NCBI GenBank assembly: GCA_039090855.1
Contig: CM076996.1
Span: 46,218,469-46,282,468, forward strand
Source of the DNA: Macrothele yani
Lineage: Eukaryota; Arthropoda; Arachnida; Araneae; Macrothelidae
DNA length: 64,000 nt
Direction of reading: 5' to 3'
Part shown: positions 34,907-44,950 of the stretch, one piece after another
How the letters are laid out: the number at the start of each line of letters is the position of its first letter
How positions within the stretch are numbered: the first letter of the stretch is position 1
Notes under the pieces: generated by a model
What the model was told of the DNA's origin: nothing
What the model saw: only the letters and a program-made list of their open reading frames with translations
Database searches by the model: none
Position numbers and translations under genes: made by a program

Positions 34907-37900
34907 GATGTAAGGTCAGGTGATGCGTAACATCACAGCCTCTCCTTGACAAATGTCAACCCCGCCTTCTCGTGGTACATCCTGTTCCCACTAAAGGGGC
35001 TCTGACGACCGCCAATAGCGGTATAACTATACCATCGGGATTAGAGGAAATGCTATCCCACACTCACCAACCCGCTTGGCCAGCGTGGTGAGTTATGGCC
35101 AAACCCCTCCAAAATGACTCCACAACTTAAATCTTGGCACTCAGTCTCCGGCAGCTGGAATGTACCTGGCCAAGGCAGCGGCCAGTGCGACATGAAGGCA
35201 GAGGGTGCTAAGAATCCCCGGAGGACCGGACTAGGCTGCCATCTGATGCTGACCTTGGCAACATATAACGGACGCTCCCTATCTTCTGATTCAAGGCTTC
35301 TTGAATTGGAAGAGGAACTACAAAGCATCAAGTGGGACATCGTCGGGCTAAGTGAGGTAAGGAGAAAAGGAGAAGATCTCATTGAACTGAAAAGTGGACA
35401 TCTTTTCTACTATCGTGGGACAGATACTGGCAGAACTAGTGGTGTTGGATTTATAATAAACAAGAAACTGAAGGATAAAGTTGTAGAAGTTGAAAGTTCC
35501 TCTGACAGAGCTGCACGACTCGTTATCCAACTCTCGAGAAGATACCAGGCTCAGATTATTCAAACTTATGCACCCACCACAAGTCATGCTGAAGAAGAAA
35601 TTGAAGAATTTTATGAGGAAATTCGTGATCTAAATAATAAAGGTAAGCAGCACTTGAAGATAATTATGGGAGATTTCAATGCAAAAATAGGGCAACAACA
35701 ACAGAATGAAACTTCAGTACGTAAATTCGGTCACGGCAACAGAAACCAGCGTGGAAATACTCTCGTAGAGTTTGCAGAGGCAGAAGGGTTTTTCTTCTTG
35801 AACTCCTTTTTCAAGAAAAAGCCACACAGGAAATGGACATGGAGACATCCAAATGGGACGACAAGTGAAATTGATTTTATTATGTGTAACAAAAAATTCG
35901 TCATAGAAGACTGCAGTGTGCTAAACAAGTTCAACACAGGCAGTGACCATAGATTGGTGAGATGTAAGATGCACCTCAACACTAAACTCGAACGTAGCAA
36001 GCTCATAAGACAAACAAAATGTATTGACATAACCAACCTTAAAAAGCACCATAATACCTTCAAATTAGAACTGAAGAACAGATTCTCTGCTTTAGAAGGC
36101 CTAACATCGGAAGAAGTGGATATTTCTGAAGTTAACAGAAAAGTAACCAAAGCTCTTATGGAAACAGCAACAAAATTAGCTGGGTCTAAGAACAAATTGC
36201 ATGTGAACAAATTATCAGGAAAAACCAAAATGTTGATGCAAAAAAGAAGAGTGATGAGGACAACTAAAGAAGATGTGACTTCCAAAGTGGAATATATAGA
36301 GCTATGCAAGACAGTACGAAAAAGTATCACTGAAGACGTAAGGAAATTCAACTGTGAACTAGTAAGGAAAGCAATTGAAAACAACCAAAGCCTAAAGATA
36401 GCAAAGGGACATCTCAGTAAGGGGAAAAAACAGATTATGGCACTGAGAAAAGAAGATGGTTCTGTAACAAGAAATAGAGGCGAAATTTTGACAAGAGTGA
36501 AAGATTTCTACTCCAAATTATATGAAAGGGATGATACATGTACTCCAGACATCATGAAAGGTACCAGTACCAGAGTTCTTCCAGTCCTTCCAGCAGAAGT
36601 TGCACATGCAATCAAGAACATGAAGCTGGGAAAAGCTCCAGGAGAAGATGGAATTACTGTAGACTTCATACAAGAAGCAAGTGGAGAAATCGAAACAGTA
36701 CTCGCCCAAATTTTCACTCGATGCCTTAATGAAGGGAAAATTCCTGAGGATTGGAACAACGCTACAATGATCTTGCTACATAAAAAAGGTGACATTGAGG
36801 ATCTCAGGAACTACAGACCTATCAGTCTCCTATCAGTGGTTTATAAAATCTTCACTAAAGTTCTTTCACACCGCTTGAAGGTGACACTGGACATGGCTCA
36901 ACCGAGAGAACAAGCTGGATTCAGGAGTGGCTACAGCACAATAGATCATATCCACGTACTGAGAGAATTAATTGAAAGAGCGAGGGAATATGAACTTCCA
37001 TTGTGCATGGCTTTTATCGATTATGAAAAAGCCTTTGATTCGGTGAAACCATCAGCAGTTGCAATGGCTCTGAAATCCTGCGGTATTGAAGATGCATACA
37101 TTAATATTATTAATAACATCTATGAAAATGCAAGTGCAAAGATTCGGCTGTTTGAAAATACAACACACATAAAAATTGGAAAAGGAGTGAGACAAGGTGA
37201 CACCATATCTCCGAAGCTCTTTAATGCCACATTGGAAAATGTCTTTCAATCACTGAACTGGGAAAACAAAGGGATACAGATTAATGGAGATTATCTAACC
37301 CACCTTCGTTTTGCTGATGACATAGTCATTTTTGCAACTACCCCATCAGAGCTACAGAGTATGATCCAGGAACTTGCTGACAAGAGTAAAGAAGTGGGAT
37401 TAAAAATGAACTTTCAAAAGACAAAAGTGATGTACAATGCTTTTACAAGAAATGAAGATTTATCAATTGATGGAGAAAAGCTGGAGATAACAGACACGTA
37501 CGTTTATCTTGGACAGCAGATATCAAGTGAGGGTCACATTGGTGAAGAAATTAATCGACGTACAAAACTTGCCTGGAGAGCGTTTGGAAGAAACAGCATA
37601 ATTTTCAAGAGCAATATGCCATTATGTCTTAAAAGAAAAGTGTTTGATCAATGCATCCTTCCAGTGCTTACGTATGGTGCAGAGACGTGGACCTTAACTA
37701 AAAGAGACATACAAAGGCTGCAGACAACTCAAAGTAGCACGGAGAGGTGCATGCTTGGTGTAACCAGGAGAGATAAGAAGAGGAACACGTGGATCCGAAA
37801 AATGACAAGAGTGGAAGACATCATGATCAGAGTTAAATCCCTGAAATGGCAATGGGCTGGACATACTGCCAGAAGAACAGACCATCGATGGACAGCCGAA

Positions 37901-38092
37901 ATTTTAGATTGGATTCCAAGGGACAGGAAAAGACCAAGAAGAAGACCACATGGAAGATGGGTGGATGAAATTCGAAAGTATGCGGGAGTGACATGGAGGA
38001 GACTGGCACAAGACAGACCGTTATGGAGGAAACTTGGGGAGACCTTCGTCCAGCAGTGGATTGATAATGGTTGACAATGATGATGATGATGA
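34907..38092 (+). mobile_element. RTE-clade LINE copy 2, full length
   Basis: About 3.2 kb. The 5' UTR (34907-35113) begins GATGTAAGGTCAGGTGATGC and has a small stem-loop (GTGATG..CATCAC). One long frame follows, then a very short 3' end TTGACAATGATGATGATGAT running into (TA)n. It is bounded by (TA)n on both sides, so no separate target duplication can be distinguished. The short (GAT)n 3' end instead of poly(A) is typical of RTE elements. Confidence 0.95.
35114..38074 (+). CDS. RTE-clade LINE polyprotein: endonuclease plus reverse transcriptase, intact
   Basis: A 986-codon frame with no stop. In LINEs the endonuclease nicks target DNA and the reverse transcriptase copies the element RNA from the nick. 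The N-terminal AP-endonuclease-like domain (about residues 45-290) shows TYNGRSL, GLSEVRRKGE, QTYAPTT, GDFNAKIG (186-193) and SDHR (277-280). A linker follows to about 480. The RT domain has NYRPISLLSVVYKIFTK, FIDYEKAFDSV with motif-A Asp 636, GVRQGDTISPKLFN and FADD (733-736). The C-terminal region ends QQWIDNG. Domain order and length fit RTE single-ORF elements. The first ATG at 35114 gives a ~30-residue leader before the conserved domain, and MLTLATYNG (near residue 46) is an alternative start. It is the best candidate for a recently active element here. Confidence 0.95.
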   Translation: MTPQLKSWHSVSGSWNVPGQGSGQCDMKAEGAKNPRRTGLGCHLMLTLATYNGRSLSSDSRLLELEEELQSIKWDIVGLSEVRRKGEDLIELKSGHLFYYRGTDTGRTSGVGFIINKKLKDKVVEVESSSDRAARLVIQLSRRYQAQIIQTYAPTTSHAEEEIEEFYEEIRDLNNKGKQHLKIIMGDFNAKIGQQQQNETSVRKFGHGNRNQRGNTLVEFAEAEGFFFLNSFFKKKPHRKWTWRHPNGTTSEIDFIMCNKKFVIEDCSVLNKFNTGSDHRLVRCKMHLNTKLERSKLIRQTKCIDITNLKKHHNTFKLELKNRFSALEGLTSEEVDISEVNRKVTKALMETATKLAGSKNKLHVNKLSGKTKMLMQKRRVMRTTKEDVTSKVEYIELCKTVRKSITEDVRKFNCELVRKAIENNQSLKIAKGHLSKGKKQIMALRKEDGSVTRNRGEILTRVKDFYSKLYERDDTCTPDIMKGTSTRVLPVLPAEVAHAIKNMKLGKAPGEDGITVDFIQEASGEIETVLAQIFTRCLNEGKIPEDWNNATMILLHKKGDIEDLRNYRPISLLSVVYKIFTKVLSHRLKVTLDMAQPREQAGFRSGYSTIDHIHVLRELIERAREYELPLCMAFIDYEKAFDSVKPSAVAMALKSCGIEDAYINIINNIYENASAKIRLFENTTHIKIGKGVRQGDTISPKLFNATLENVFQSLNWENKGIQINGDYLTHLRFADDIVIFATTPSELQSMIQELADKSKEVGLKMNFQKTKVMYNAFTRNEDLSIDGEKLEITDTYVYLGQQISSEGHIGEEINRRTKLAWRAFGRNSIIFKSNMPLCLKRKVFDQCILPVLTYGAETWTLTKRDIQRLQTTQSSTERCMLGVTRRDKKRNTWIRKMTRVEDIMIRVKSLKWQWAGHTARRTDHRWTAEILDWIPRDRKRPRRRPHGRWVDEIRKYAGVTWRRLAQDRPLWRKLGETFVQQWIDNG

Positions 38093-38244
38093 TATATATA
38101 TAAATCATGCATAATATATATAGAATTATACATAATCATACCTATATATACACTGAAGAGCAATAGAATTAGAGATACTTGTCTAGTAACGTGTAGCACC
38201 ACCTTTCGCCCTGATGACGGCGACGATTCGTTTCGGCATGGACT

Positions 38245-39301
38245 CTACAAGACACCTGAAGCGTTGGGAAGCCATACGGATCCACGACACCTGAACAAGC
38301 TCCCACAGTTCACGAAGACTTGAAGGAGGGGCTCAGAGCCTCGAACATCTCTCTCGATGGGATTGAGGTCAGGTGACCTAGCTGGCCAAGGAAGCAAGGT
38401 CACGTCGGTGGAGTGTTCATCCAACCATTCGGATACAATTCGGGAGCGATGGCACGGTGCATTATCTTGTTGCAGGATGAGGTCCCTAGTGGGATGCTGA
38501 AGACGCACAAACGGGAGCAAATGGTCGTCCAATATATTCCGGTAACGTTGACCTGTGAGGGACGATGTCACACGTACCAGGGGTTCCATTTCAGTCCACG
38601 TAAAAAGTCCCCAGACGAGAATGCTACCCCCACCAGCTTGAAGAGTACCCTGCTGGCAAGAAGGATCCATCGCTTCATGTGATTTGCGCCGTACTCGTAT
38701 CCTGCCATCCGCATGTACCAACGTGAATCTCGACTCATCAATCCAGGCAACATTTTCCCACATGTCTAGGGTCCAGTGGTGATGTTCCCGCGCACATGCT
38801 AATCTTTGCACCCTGTGATGTGCGGTCAGCAGCGGTACCCTCGTGGGACGATGGCTTCTGTACCCCATAGCGAGGAGATGGTTCTGGATGATGTGGCTGC
38901 TTACACGTTTTGTGCACCAGCGTTAAATTGCCGAGTGATTTCTATCGTGATTTCACCAGCGTTAAATTGCCGAGTGATTTCTATCGTGATTTCACCAGCG
39001 TTAAATTGCCGAGTGATTTCTATCGTGATTTCACCAGCGTTAAATTGCCGAGTGGCCCGTCTATCCGCTGTTACAATGCGAGCTACCCGACGATGACCCC
39101 GCTCATCCACACGCTGGTGTCCACGACAGTTGGCCCTTGCAGGGATGGTTTTACCGGATTCGATGTACTCACGGTGCACCCGTGACACGGTGCTTGTAAA
39201 AATCCCAGTGCCTGCACGACTTCCGAGATAGATTGACCCATTCGTCGGGCGTCGACAATTTGCCCACGATCAAATGCGCTTAGATCCTTCGTCTTACCCA
39301 T
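38245..39301 (-). pseudogene. DD36E-type Tc1-like transposase with in-frame minisatellite
   Basis: The start is MGKTKDLSAFDRGQIVDARR at 39301. A small indel near 39195 shifts the frame in the first helix-turn-helix region. The N-terminal half carries an in-frame 13-residue repeat (ITIEITRQFNAGE-like, three extra copies). From 38868 downward the catalytic domain is open. The first Asp lies in AWIDESRF (codon 38737-38739), the second in QQDNAPCH (38464-38466) and the Glu in SPDLNPIE (38353-38355). The gap of 36 residues between the second Asp and the Glu fits DD36E rather than classical DD34E. The C terminus shifts frame after NPIE. The catalytic residues are complete, unlike in its sister. Confidence 0.85.
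38915..39054. repeat. 39-bp minisatellite inside a transposase gene
   Basis: Units start CACCAGCGTTAAATTGCCGA at 38915, 38954, 38993 and 39032, three full copies and a partial one. The sister element at 28949 has a single version (about 29350-29390). 39 is divisible by three, so the reading frame is preserved. Confidence 0.95.
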
Positions 39302-39450
39302 ACTGCGTCCGACTCTTACTCATTCCCGTCGCATCACTCCTTATATTGTCGGATCGCTGCATACGTCATGTCGTTTCCGTTTACAGTGCCGCCCACAGCG
39401 CCACATTTGCATAACGCCAGCTGTCTCTAATTCAATTGCTCTTCAGTGTA

Positions 39451-39859
39451 TGATTATGTATAATTATAAATTGAGGTTCGAATTTATAGTTCAAAGCAGA
39501 TTGGTCCGGGTCGGATCCGGGTCCAAAATTTTTGACCCGTTTTGAACTCTGCTTGGAACACTCCGCCACCCACGGCTGTTTCAGTTTCAACTGGTTTCCA
39601 TAAGGCATCACTTTCAGTACAATCCATGGCATTTAAAATTAAATATTTCTTGAGTGCTTTTGCAATATTTTTTTCAGAAACAGTTCGTTTCCTAGTTAAA
39701 TTTCTTCTTTCTTTCAAGAGCAAAGACTTAAAGGTTATTTTTTTATTTCTCCTGTTGGTGCAGTGGGATATTTTCTGTGGTAGCAATCAATCTGTCCATT
39801 CCTTTTTCTTGGGAAATTTTTGAAGGCTTGTGTAGAACATCATTCGAGAATTGAAGAAA
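39451..39859. other. Unassigned sequence with two opposing short frames
   Basis: A minus-strand frame of 100 codons (39484-39786) and a plus-strand frame of 93 codons (39542-39823) overlap. Neither shows a domain I recognise. GGGTCGGATCCGGGTCC near 39510 is a local GGGTC repeat resembling that near 27800-27870. Confidence 0.4.
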
Positions 39860-40014
39860 ACACCCATACCTACTCCGGGTTCGGGGCATGAGTGTGTTTA
39901 TCTTACGGCTCGGACTCTCGCTTTTCTCTGGAATCAGGACCCAAAATTAGAGACGGCGACCTGTTATAGCCCTTAGAGTCGCTCGTTGTGATCGTTAAAC
40001 CCCAAACAAACAAA
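39860..40014 (+). mobile_element. tRNA-derived SINE, copy 2 (5'-truncated)
   Basis: The SINE body words are present (GGGTTCGGGGCATG, TTATCTTACGGCTC, AAATTAGAGACGGCGACCTG, TTATAGCCCTTAGAGTCGCT) and it ends GTTAAACCCCAAACAAACAA. The A-box head is missing. Confidence 0.75.
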
Positions 40015-40063
40015 TAATCGCGTTATGTAGAAGTAAAGCTACATTTATGAAGCAAATTTTGTT

Positions 40064-40275
40064 GCCCCGGTAGCGCGGTGGTCTAAGCGATGGCTTCTGA
40101 TCATTCGTCCGAGATGGGTCCAGGTTCGAATCCCGTGAGGCATGGATGTTGTGCTTGTCTTACGGTGCTGGCTCTCTCTCTTCCCTGAAGCCAGTGGCCC
40201 TAAATTAGGGACGGTCGACTGGTTATAGCCCCCTGAGTTGCTTACTCGTTAAAATTCCAATCTAAAAAAAAAAAA
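40064..40275 (+). mobile_element. tRNA-derived SINE, copy 3 (full length)
   Basis: The tRNA-like head starts GCCCCGGTAGCGCGGTGGTC, with an A box around TAGCGCGGTGG (40071-40081) and B box GGTTCGAATCC (40123-40133). The non-tRNA body follows (GGATGTTGTGCTTGTCTTAC ... CTAAATTAGGGACGG ... TTATAGCC) and a 12-A tail. CAAATTTTG flanks it on both sides (40053-40061 and 40276-40284) as a 9-bp target duplication. RNA polymerase III would transcribe such an element from its internal promoter. Confidence 0.85.
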
Positions 40276-40284
40276 ACAAATTTT

Positions 40285-40674
40285 GCGCTACATACTACTC
40301 ACATTACTCAAAAAAATTGTGAAATACCATTCTCACTTGGTCACGGCAGTTGTTCAAAATGTAATCAGTGTTTACGCTTTTCACCTAGTCTTCAGAGACT
40401 TTTTGAAGAATTGTATTTTCGAGGCTTGCAGCTACTAGCCTTGAGTTCCTCAGCCGGTGTTGATTTGTTTTATACAACTTCTTTGATATGGATCCAGCGA
40501 AGAAAATGAGAGGTCATCAGGGCCGCCCTATGGGGAGTTCGAGGGTTTCCTTGGGGAGTTCTTCGTTGATTGTGAGGAAAATTTTGTTTATATACTCTAC
40601 CGGTTGTTCTTGCGGCGCAGTTCCCTGGTGAGTTGTGCAACTTCATAGTACACGTTTTTAAGTATATTTACTTA
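40285..40674. other. Unassigned gap
   Basis: No gene or repeat recognised. GGGAGTTCGAGGGTTTCC and GGGGAGTTCTTCG near 40535-40570 form a small local repeat. Confidence 0.45.
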
Positions 40675-40675
40675 T

Positions 40676-42200
40676 ATCATCATTGTCAACCATTATCAAT
40701 CCACTGCTGGACGAAGGTCTGCTCAAGTTTCCTCCACAACGGTCTGTCTTGTGCCAGTCTCCTCCATGTCACTCCCGCATACTTTCGAATTTCATCCACC
40801 CATCTTCCATGTAGTCTTCTTCTGGGTCTTTTCCTGTCCCTTGGAATCCAATCTAAAATTTCGGCTGTCCATCGATGGTCTGTCCTTCTGGCAGTATGTC
40901 CAGCCCATTGCCATTTCAGGGATTTTACTCTGATCATGATGTCTTCCACTCTTGTCATTTTTCTGATCCACGAGTTCTTCTTCTTATCTCTCCTGGTTAC
41001 ACCAAGCATGCACTTCTCCATGCCTCTTTGAGTTGTCTGCAGCCTTTGTATGTCTCTTTTAGTTAAGGTCCACGTCTCTGCACCATTCGTAAGCACTGGA
41101 AGGATGCATTGATCAAACACTTTTCTTTTAAGACATAATGGCATATTGCTCTTAAAAAATTATGCTGTTTCTTCCAAAAGCTCTCCAGGCAAGTTTTGTA
41201 CGCAGATTAATTTCTTCATCAATGTGACCCTCACTTGATATCTGCTGTCCAAGATAAACGTACTTGTCTGTTATCTCCCGTTTTTCTCCATCAATCGATA
41301 AATCTTCATTTCATGTAAACGCATTGTACATCACTTTTGTCTTCTGAAAGTTCATTTTTAACCCCACTTCTTTACTCTTGTCAGCAAGTTCCTGGATCAT
41401 ACTCTGCAGCTCTGATGGGGTAGTTGCAAAAATGACTACGTCATCAGCAAAACGAAGGTGGGTTAGATAATCTACATTAATCTTTATCCCTTAGTTTTTC
41501 CAGCTCAGCGGCTGAAAGATACCCTCCAATGTGGCATTAAAGAGCTTGGGAGATATGGTGTCATCTTGTCTCACTCCCTTTCCAATTTTTATGTGTGTTG
41601 TATTTTCAAACAGCCGAATCTTTGCACTTGCATTTTCATAGATGTTATTAATAATATTAATGTATGCATCTTCAATACCGCAGGATTTCAAAGCCATTGT
41701 AACTGCTGATGGTTTCACCGAATCAAAGGCCTTTTCATAATCGATAAAAGCCATGCACAATGGAAGTTCATATTCCCTCGCTCTTTCAATTAGTTCTCTC
41801 AGTACGTGGATATGATCTATTGTGCTGTAGCCACTCCTGAATCCAGCTTGTTCTCTCGGTTGAGCCATGTCCAGTGTCACCTTCAAGCGGTGTGAAAGAA
41901 CTTTAGTGAAGATTTTATAAACCACTGATAGGAGGCTGATAGGTCTGTAGTTCCTGAGATCCTCAATGTCACATTTTTTATGTAGCAAGATCATTGTAGC
42001 GTTGTTCCAATCCTCAGGATAGAATCTTCCCTTCATTAAGGTATCGAGTGAAAATTTGGGCGAGTACTGTTTCGATTTCTCCACTTGCTTCATGTATGAT
42101 GTCTACAGTAATTCCATCTTCTCCTGGAGCTTTTCCCCGCTTCATGTTTTTGATTGCATGTGCAACTTCACTGGAAGAACTCTGGTACTAGTACCTTTCA
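40676..42200 (-). mobile_element. RTE-clade LINE copy 3, 5'-truncated, with decayed RT
   Basis: On the minus strand it begins near 42200 with TGAAAGGTACTAGTACCAGAG (base ~36555 of the full copy) and runs to TTGACAATGATGATAT at 40676. Open pieces remain at 41491-42093 (NYRPISLLSVVYK to GVRQDDTISPKLFN) and 40686-41144 (the C terminus). Between them there is an in-frame stop just after SWKN, and FADD is followed by a stop in AFT*NEDL. The GVRQG motif is changed to GVRQD. It sits head to head with copy 4. Confidence 0.9.
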
Positions 42201-42228
42201 TAATTATATGTATATTTATATATACATG

Positions 42229-44734
42229 CTGAAGAAGAAATTGAAGAATTTTATGAGGAAATTCGTGATCTAAATAATAAAGGTAAGCAGCACTTGAAGA
42301 TAATAATGGGAGATTTCAATGCAAAAAATAGGGCAACGGCAACAGAATGAAACTTCAGTAGGTAAATTCGGTCACGGCAACAGAAACCAGCGTGGAAATA
42401 CTCTCGTAGAGTTTGTAGAGGCAGAAGGGTTTTTCATCTTAAACTCCTTTTTCAAGAAAAAGCCACACAGGAAATGGACATGGAGACATCCAAATGGGAC
42501 GACAAGTGAAATTGATTTTATTATGTGTAACAAAAAATTCGTCATAGAAGACTGCAGTGTGCTAAACAAGTTCAACACAGGCAGTGACCATAGATTGGTC
42601 AGATGTAAGATGCACCTCAACACTAAACTCGAACGTAGCAAGCTCATAAGACAAACAAAATGTATTGACATAACCAACCTTAAAAAGCACCATAATACCT
42701 TCAAATTAGAACTGAAGAACAGATTCTCTGCTTTAGAAGGCCTAACATTGGAAGAAGTGGATATATCTGAAGTTAACAGAAAAGTAACCAAAGCTCTTAT
42801 GGAAACAGCAACAAAATTAGCTGGGTCTAAGAACTAATTGCATGTGAACAAATTATCAGGAAAAACCAAAATGTTGATGCAAAAAAGAAGAGTGATGAGG
42901 ACAACTAAAGAAGATGTGACTTCCAAAGTGGAATATATAGAGCTATGCAAGACAGTACGAAAAAGTATCACTGAAGACGTAAGGAAATTCAACTGTGAAC
43001 TAGTAAGGAAAGCAATTGAAAACAACCAAAGCCTAAAGATAGCAAAGGGACATCTCAGTAAGGGGAAAAAACAGATTATGGCACTGAGAAAAGAAGATGG
43101 TTCTGTAACAAGAAATAGAGGCGAAATTTTGACAAGAGTGAAAGATTTCTACTCCAAATTATATGAAAGGGATGATACATGTACTCCAGACATCATGAAA
43201 GGTACCAGTACCAGAGTTCTTCCAGTCCTTCCAGCAGAAGTTGCACATGCAATCAAGAACATGAAGCGGGGAAAAGCTCCAGGAGAAGATGGAATTACTG
43301 TAGACATCATACAAGAAGCAAGTGGAGAAATCGAAACAGTACTCGCCCAAATTTTCACTCGATGCCTTAATGAAGGGAAAATTCCTGAGGATTGGAACAA
43401 CGCTACAATGATCTTGCTACATAAAAAAGGTGGCATTGAGGATCTTAGGAACTACAGACCTATCGGCCTCCTATCAGTGGTTTATAAAATCTTCACTAAA
43501 GTTCTTTCACACCGCTTGAAGGTGACACTGGACATGGCTCAACCGAGAGAACAAGCTGGATTCAGGAGTGGCTACAGCACAATAGATCATATCCACGTAC
43601 TGAGAGAACTAATTGAAAGAGCGAGGGAATATGAACTTCCATTGTGCATGGCTTTTATCGATTATGAAAAAGCCTTTGATTCGGTGAAACCATCAGCAGT
43701 TGCAATGGCTCTGAAATCCTGCGGTATTGAAGATGCATACATTAATATTATTAATAACATCTATGAAAATGCAAGTGCAAAGATTCGGCTGTTTGAAAAT
43801 ACAACACACATAAAAATTGGAAAGGGAGTGAGACAAGGTGACACCATATCTCCGAAGCTCTTTAATGCCACATTGGAAAATGTCTTTCAATCACTGAACT
43901 GGGAAAACAAAGGGATAAAGATTAATGGAGATTATCTAACCCACCTTCGTTTTGCTGATGACATAGTCATTTTTACAACTACCCCATCAGAGCTACAGAG
44001 TATGATCCAGGAACTTGCTGACAAGAGTGAAGAAGTGGGATTAAAAATGAACTTTCAGAAGACAAAAGTAATGTACAATGCTTTTACAAGAAATGAAGAT
44101 TTATCGATTGATGGAGAAAAGCTGGAGATAACAGACACGTACATTTATCTTGGACAGCAGATATCAAGTGAGGGTCACATTGGTGAAGAAATTAATCGGC
44201 GTACAAAACTTGCCTGGAGAGCTTTTGGAAGAAACAGCATAATTTTCAAGAGCAATATGCCATTATGTCTTAAAAGAAAAGTGTTTGATCAATGCATCCT
44301 TCCAGTGCTTACGTATGGTGCAGAGACGTGGACCTTAACTAAAAGAGACATACAAAGGCTGCAGACAACTCAAAGTAGCATGGAGAGGTGCATGCTTGGT
44401 GTAACCAGGAGAGATAAGAAGAGGAACACGTGGATCCGAAAAATGACAAGAGTGGAAGACATCATGATCAGAGTTAAATCCCTGAAATAGCAATGGGCTG
44501 GACATACTGCCAGAAGAACAGACCATCGATGGACAGCCGAAATTTTAGATTGGATTCCAAGGGACAGGAAAAGACCCAGAAGAAGACTACATGGAAGATG
44601 GGTAGATGAAATTCGAAAGTATGCGGGAGTGACATGGAGGAGACTGGCACAAGACAGACCGTTGTGGAGGAAATTTGGGGAGAACTTCGTCCAGCAGTGG
44701 ATTGATAATGGTTGACAATGATGATGATGATGAT
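42229..44734 (+). mobile_element. RTE-clade LINE copy 4, 5'-truncated
   Basis: It starts ATGCTGAAGAAGAAATTGAA, within the endonuclease coding region (base ~35586 of the full copy), after a TA-rich spacer shared with copy 3. It ends TTGACAATGATGATGATGAT before ATACATATATATAC. It is otherwise very similar to copy 2. Confidence 0.9.
42237..44716 (+). pseudogene. RTE polyprotein with three disabling changes
   Basis: The frame shows the endonuclease C-terminal half and the complete RT with FADDIVIF. One extra A in the run near 42321-42327 shifts the frame around GDFNAK. A TAA replaces a Lys codon at 42835-42837 (SKN*LHVN), and a TAG replaces Trp at 44488-44490 (SLK*QWAG). Between these the frame of 550 codons (42838-44490) is open. 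The few point lesions suggest a recent loss of function. Confidence 0.9.
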
Positions 44735-44759
44735 ATACATATATATACAAAGTTCATAT

Positions 44760-44769
44760 AGTGGCTTGG

Positions 44770-44806
<37 letters not shown>

Positions 44807-44816
44807 CCAAGCCACT
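44760..44816. repeat. (TA)n within a 10-bp inverted repeat
   Basis: AGTGGCTTGG (44760-44769) and CCAAGCCACT (44807-44816) enclose about 32 bp of (TA)n. The right arm overlaps the start of a SINE, so the left arm looks like an inverted copy of SINE sequence. Confidence 0.8.
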
Positions 44817-44950
44817 AATTCCTGGGAAAGGATAGAGCCAGTGCCGTAAGACAAAAACAACATCCATGCCTCACGGGATTCGAACCCGGTCCTATCTCGA
44901 AATAATGATCTTGAGCCAGTGCTTAGACCACTGCGTCATCGGGGCGGCCA
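44811..44950 (-). mobile_element. tRNA-derived SINE, copy 4 (3'-shortened)
   Basis: Minus-strand copy with GCCGCCCCGATGACGCAGTG (tRNA-like head, A box), GGTTCGAATCCCGTGAGGCA (B box) and GGATGTTGTTTTTGTCTTAC. It is cut in the body at the (TA)n tract. Confidence 0.8.

Larger units (their letters stand above)
38151..39448 (-). mobile_element. Tc1-like (DD36E-type) element, family II, copy 2
   Basis: The outer ends are CACTGAAGAGCAAT and ATTGCTCTTCAGTG with TA at both edges. It is ~100 bp longer than its sister at 28949, which is explained by three extra 39-bp units at 38915-39054. The flanks form an inverted pair (AATTATACATAATCATA before, TATGATTATGTATAATT after), so it seems to have inserted in an AT-rich palindrome. 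Confidence 0.9.

Noticed and set aside
35731..36384. 217-codon antisense frame within the RTE LINE
   Set aside because: It is a shadow of the real sense frame. Similar antisense frames recur in every RTE copy because they follow the sense codon pattern.
38915..39054. Regular short repeats that could suggest a CRISPR array
   Set aside because: Units are contiguous without unique spacers, lie inside a transposase and the DNA is eukaryotic.
39484..39823. Two opposing ~95-100-codon frames as a possible host exon
   Set aside because: Neither has a recognisable domain and their overlap on opposite strands argues for chance.
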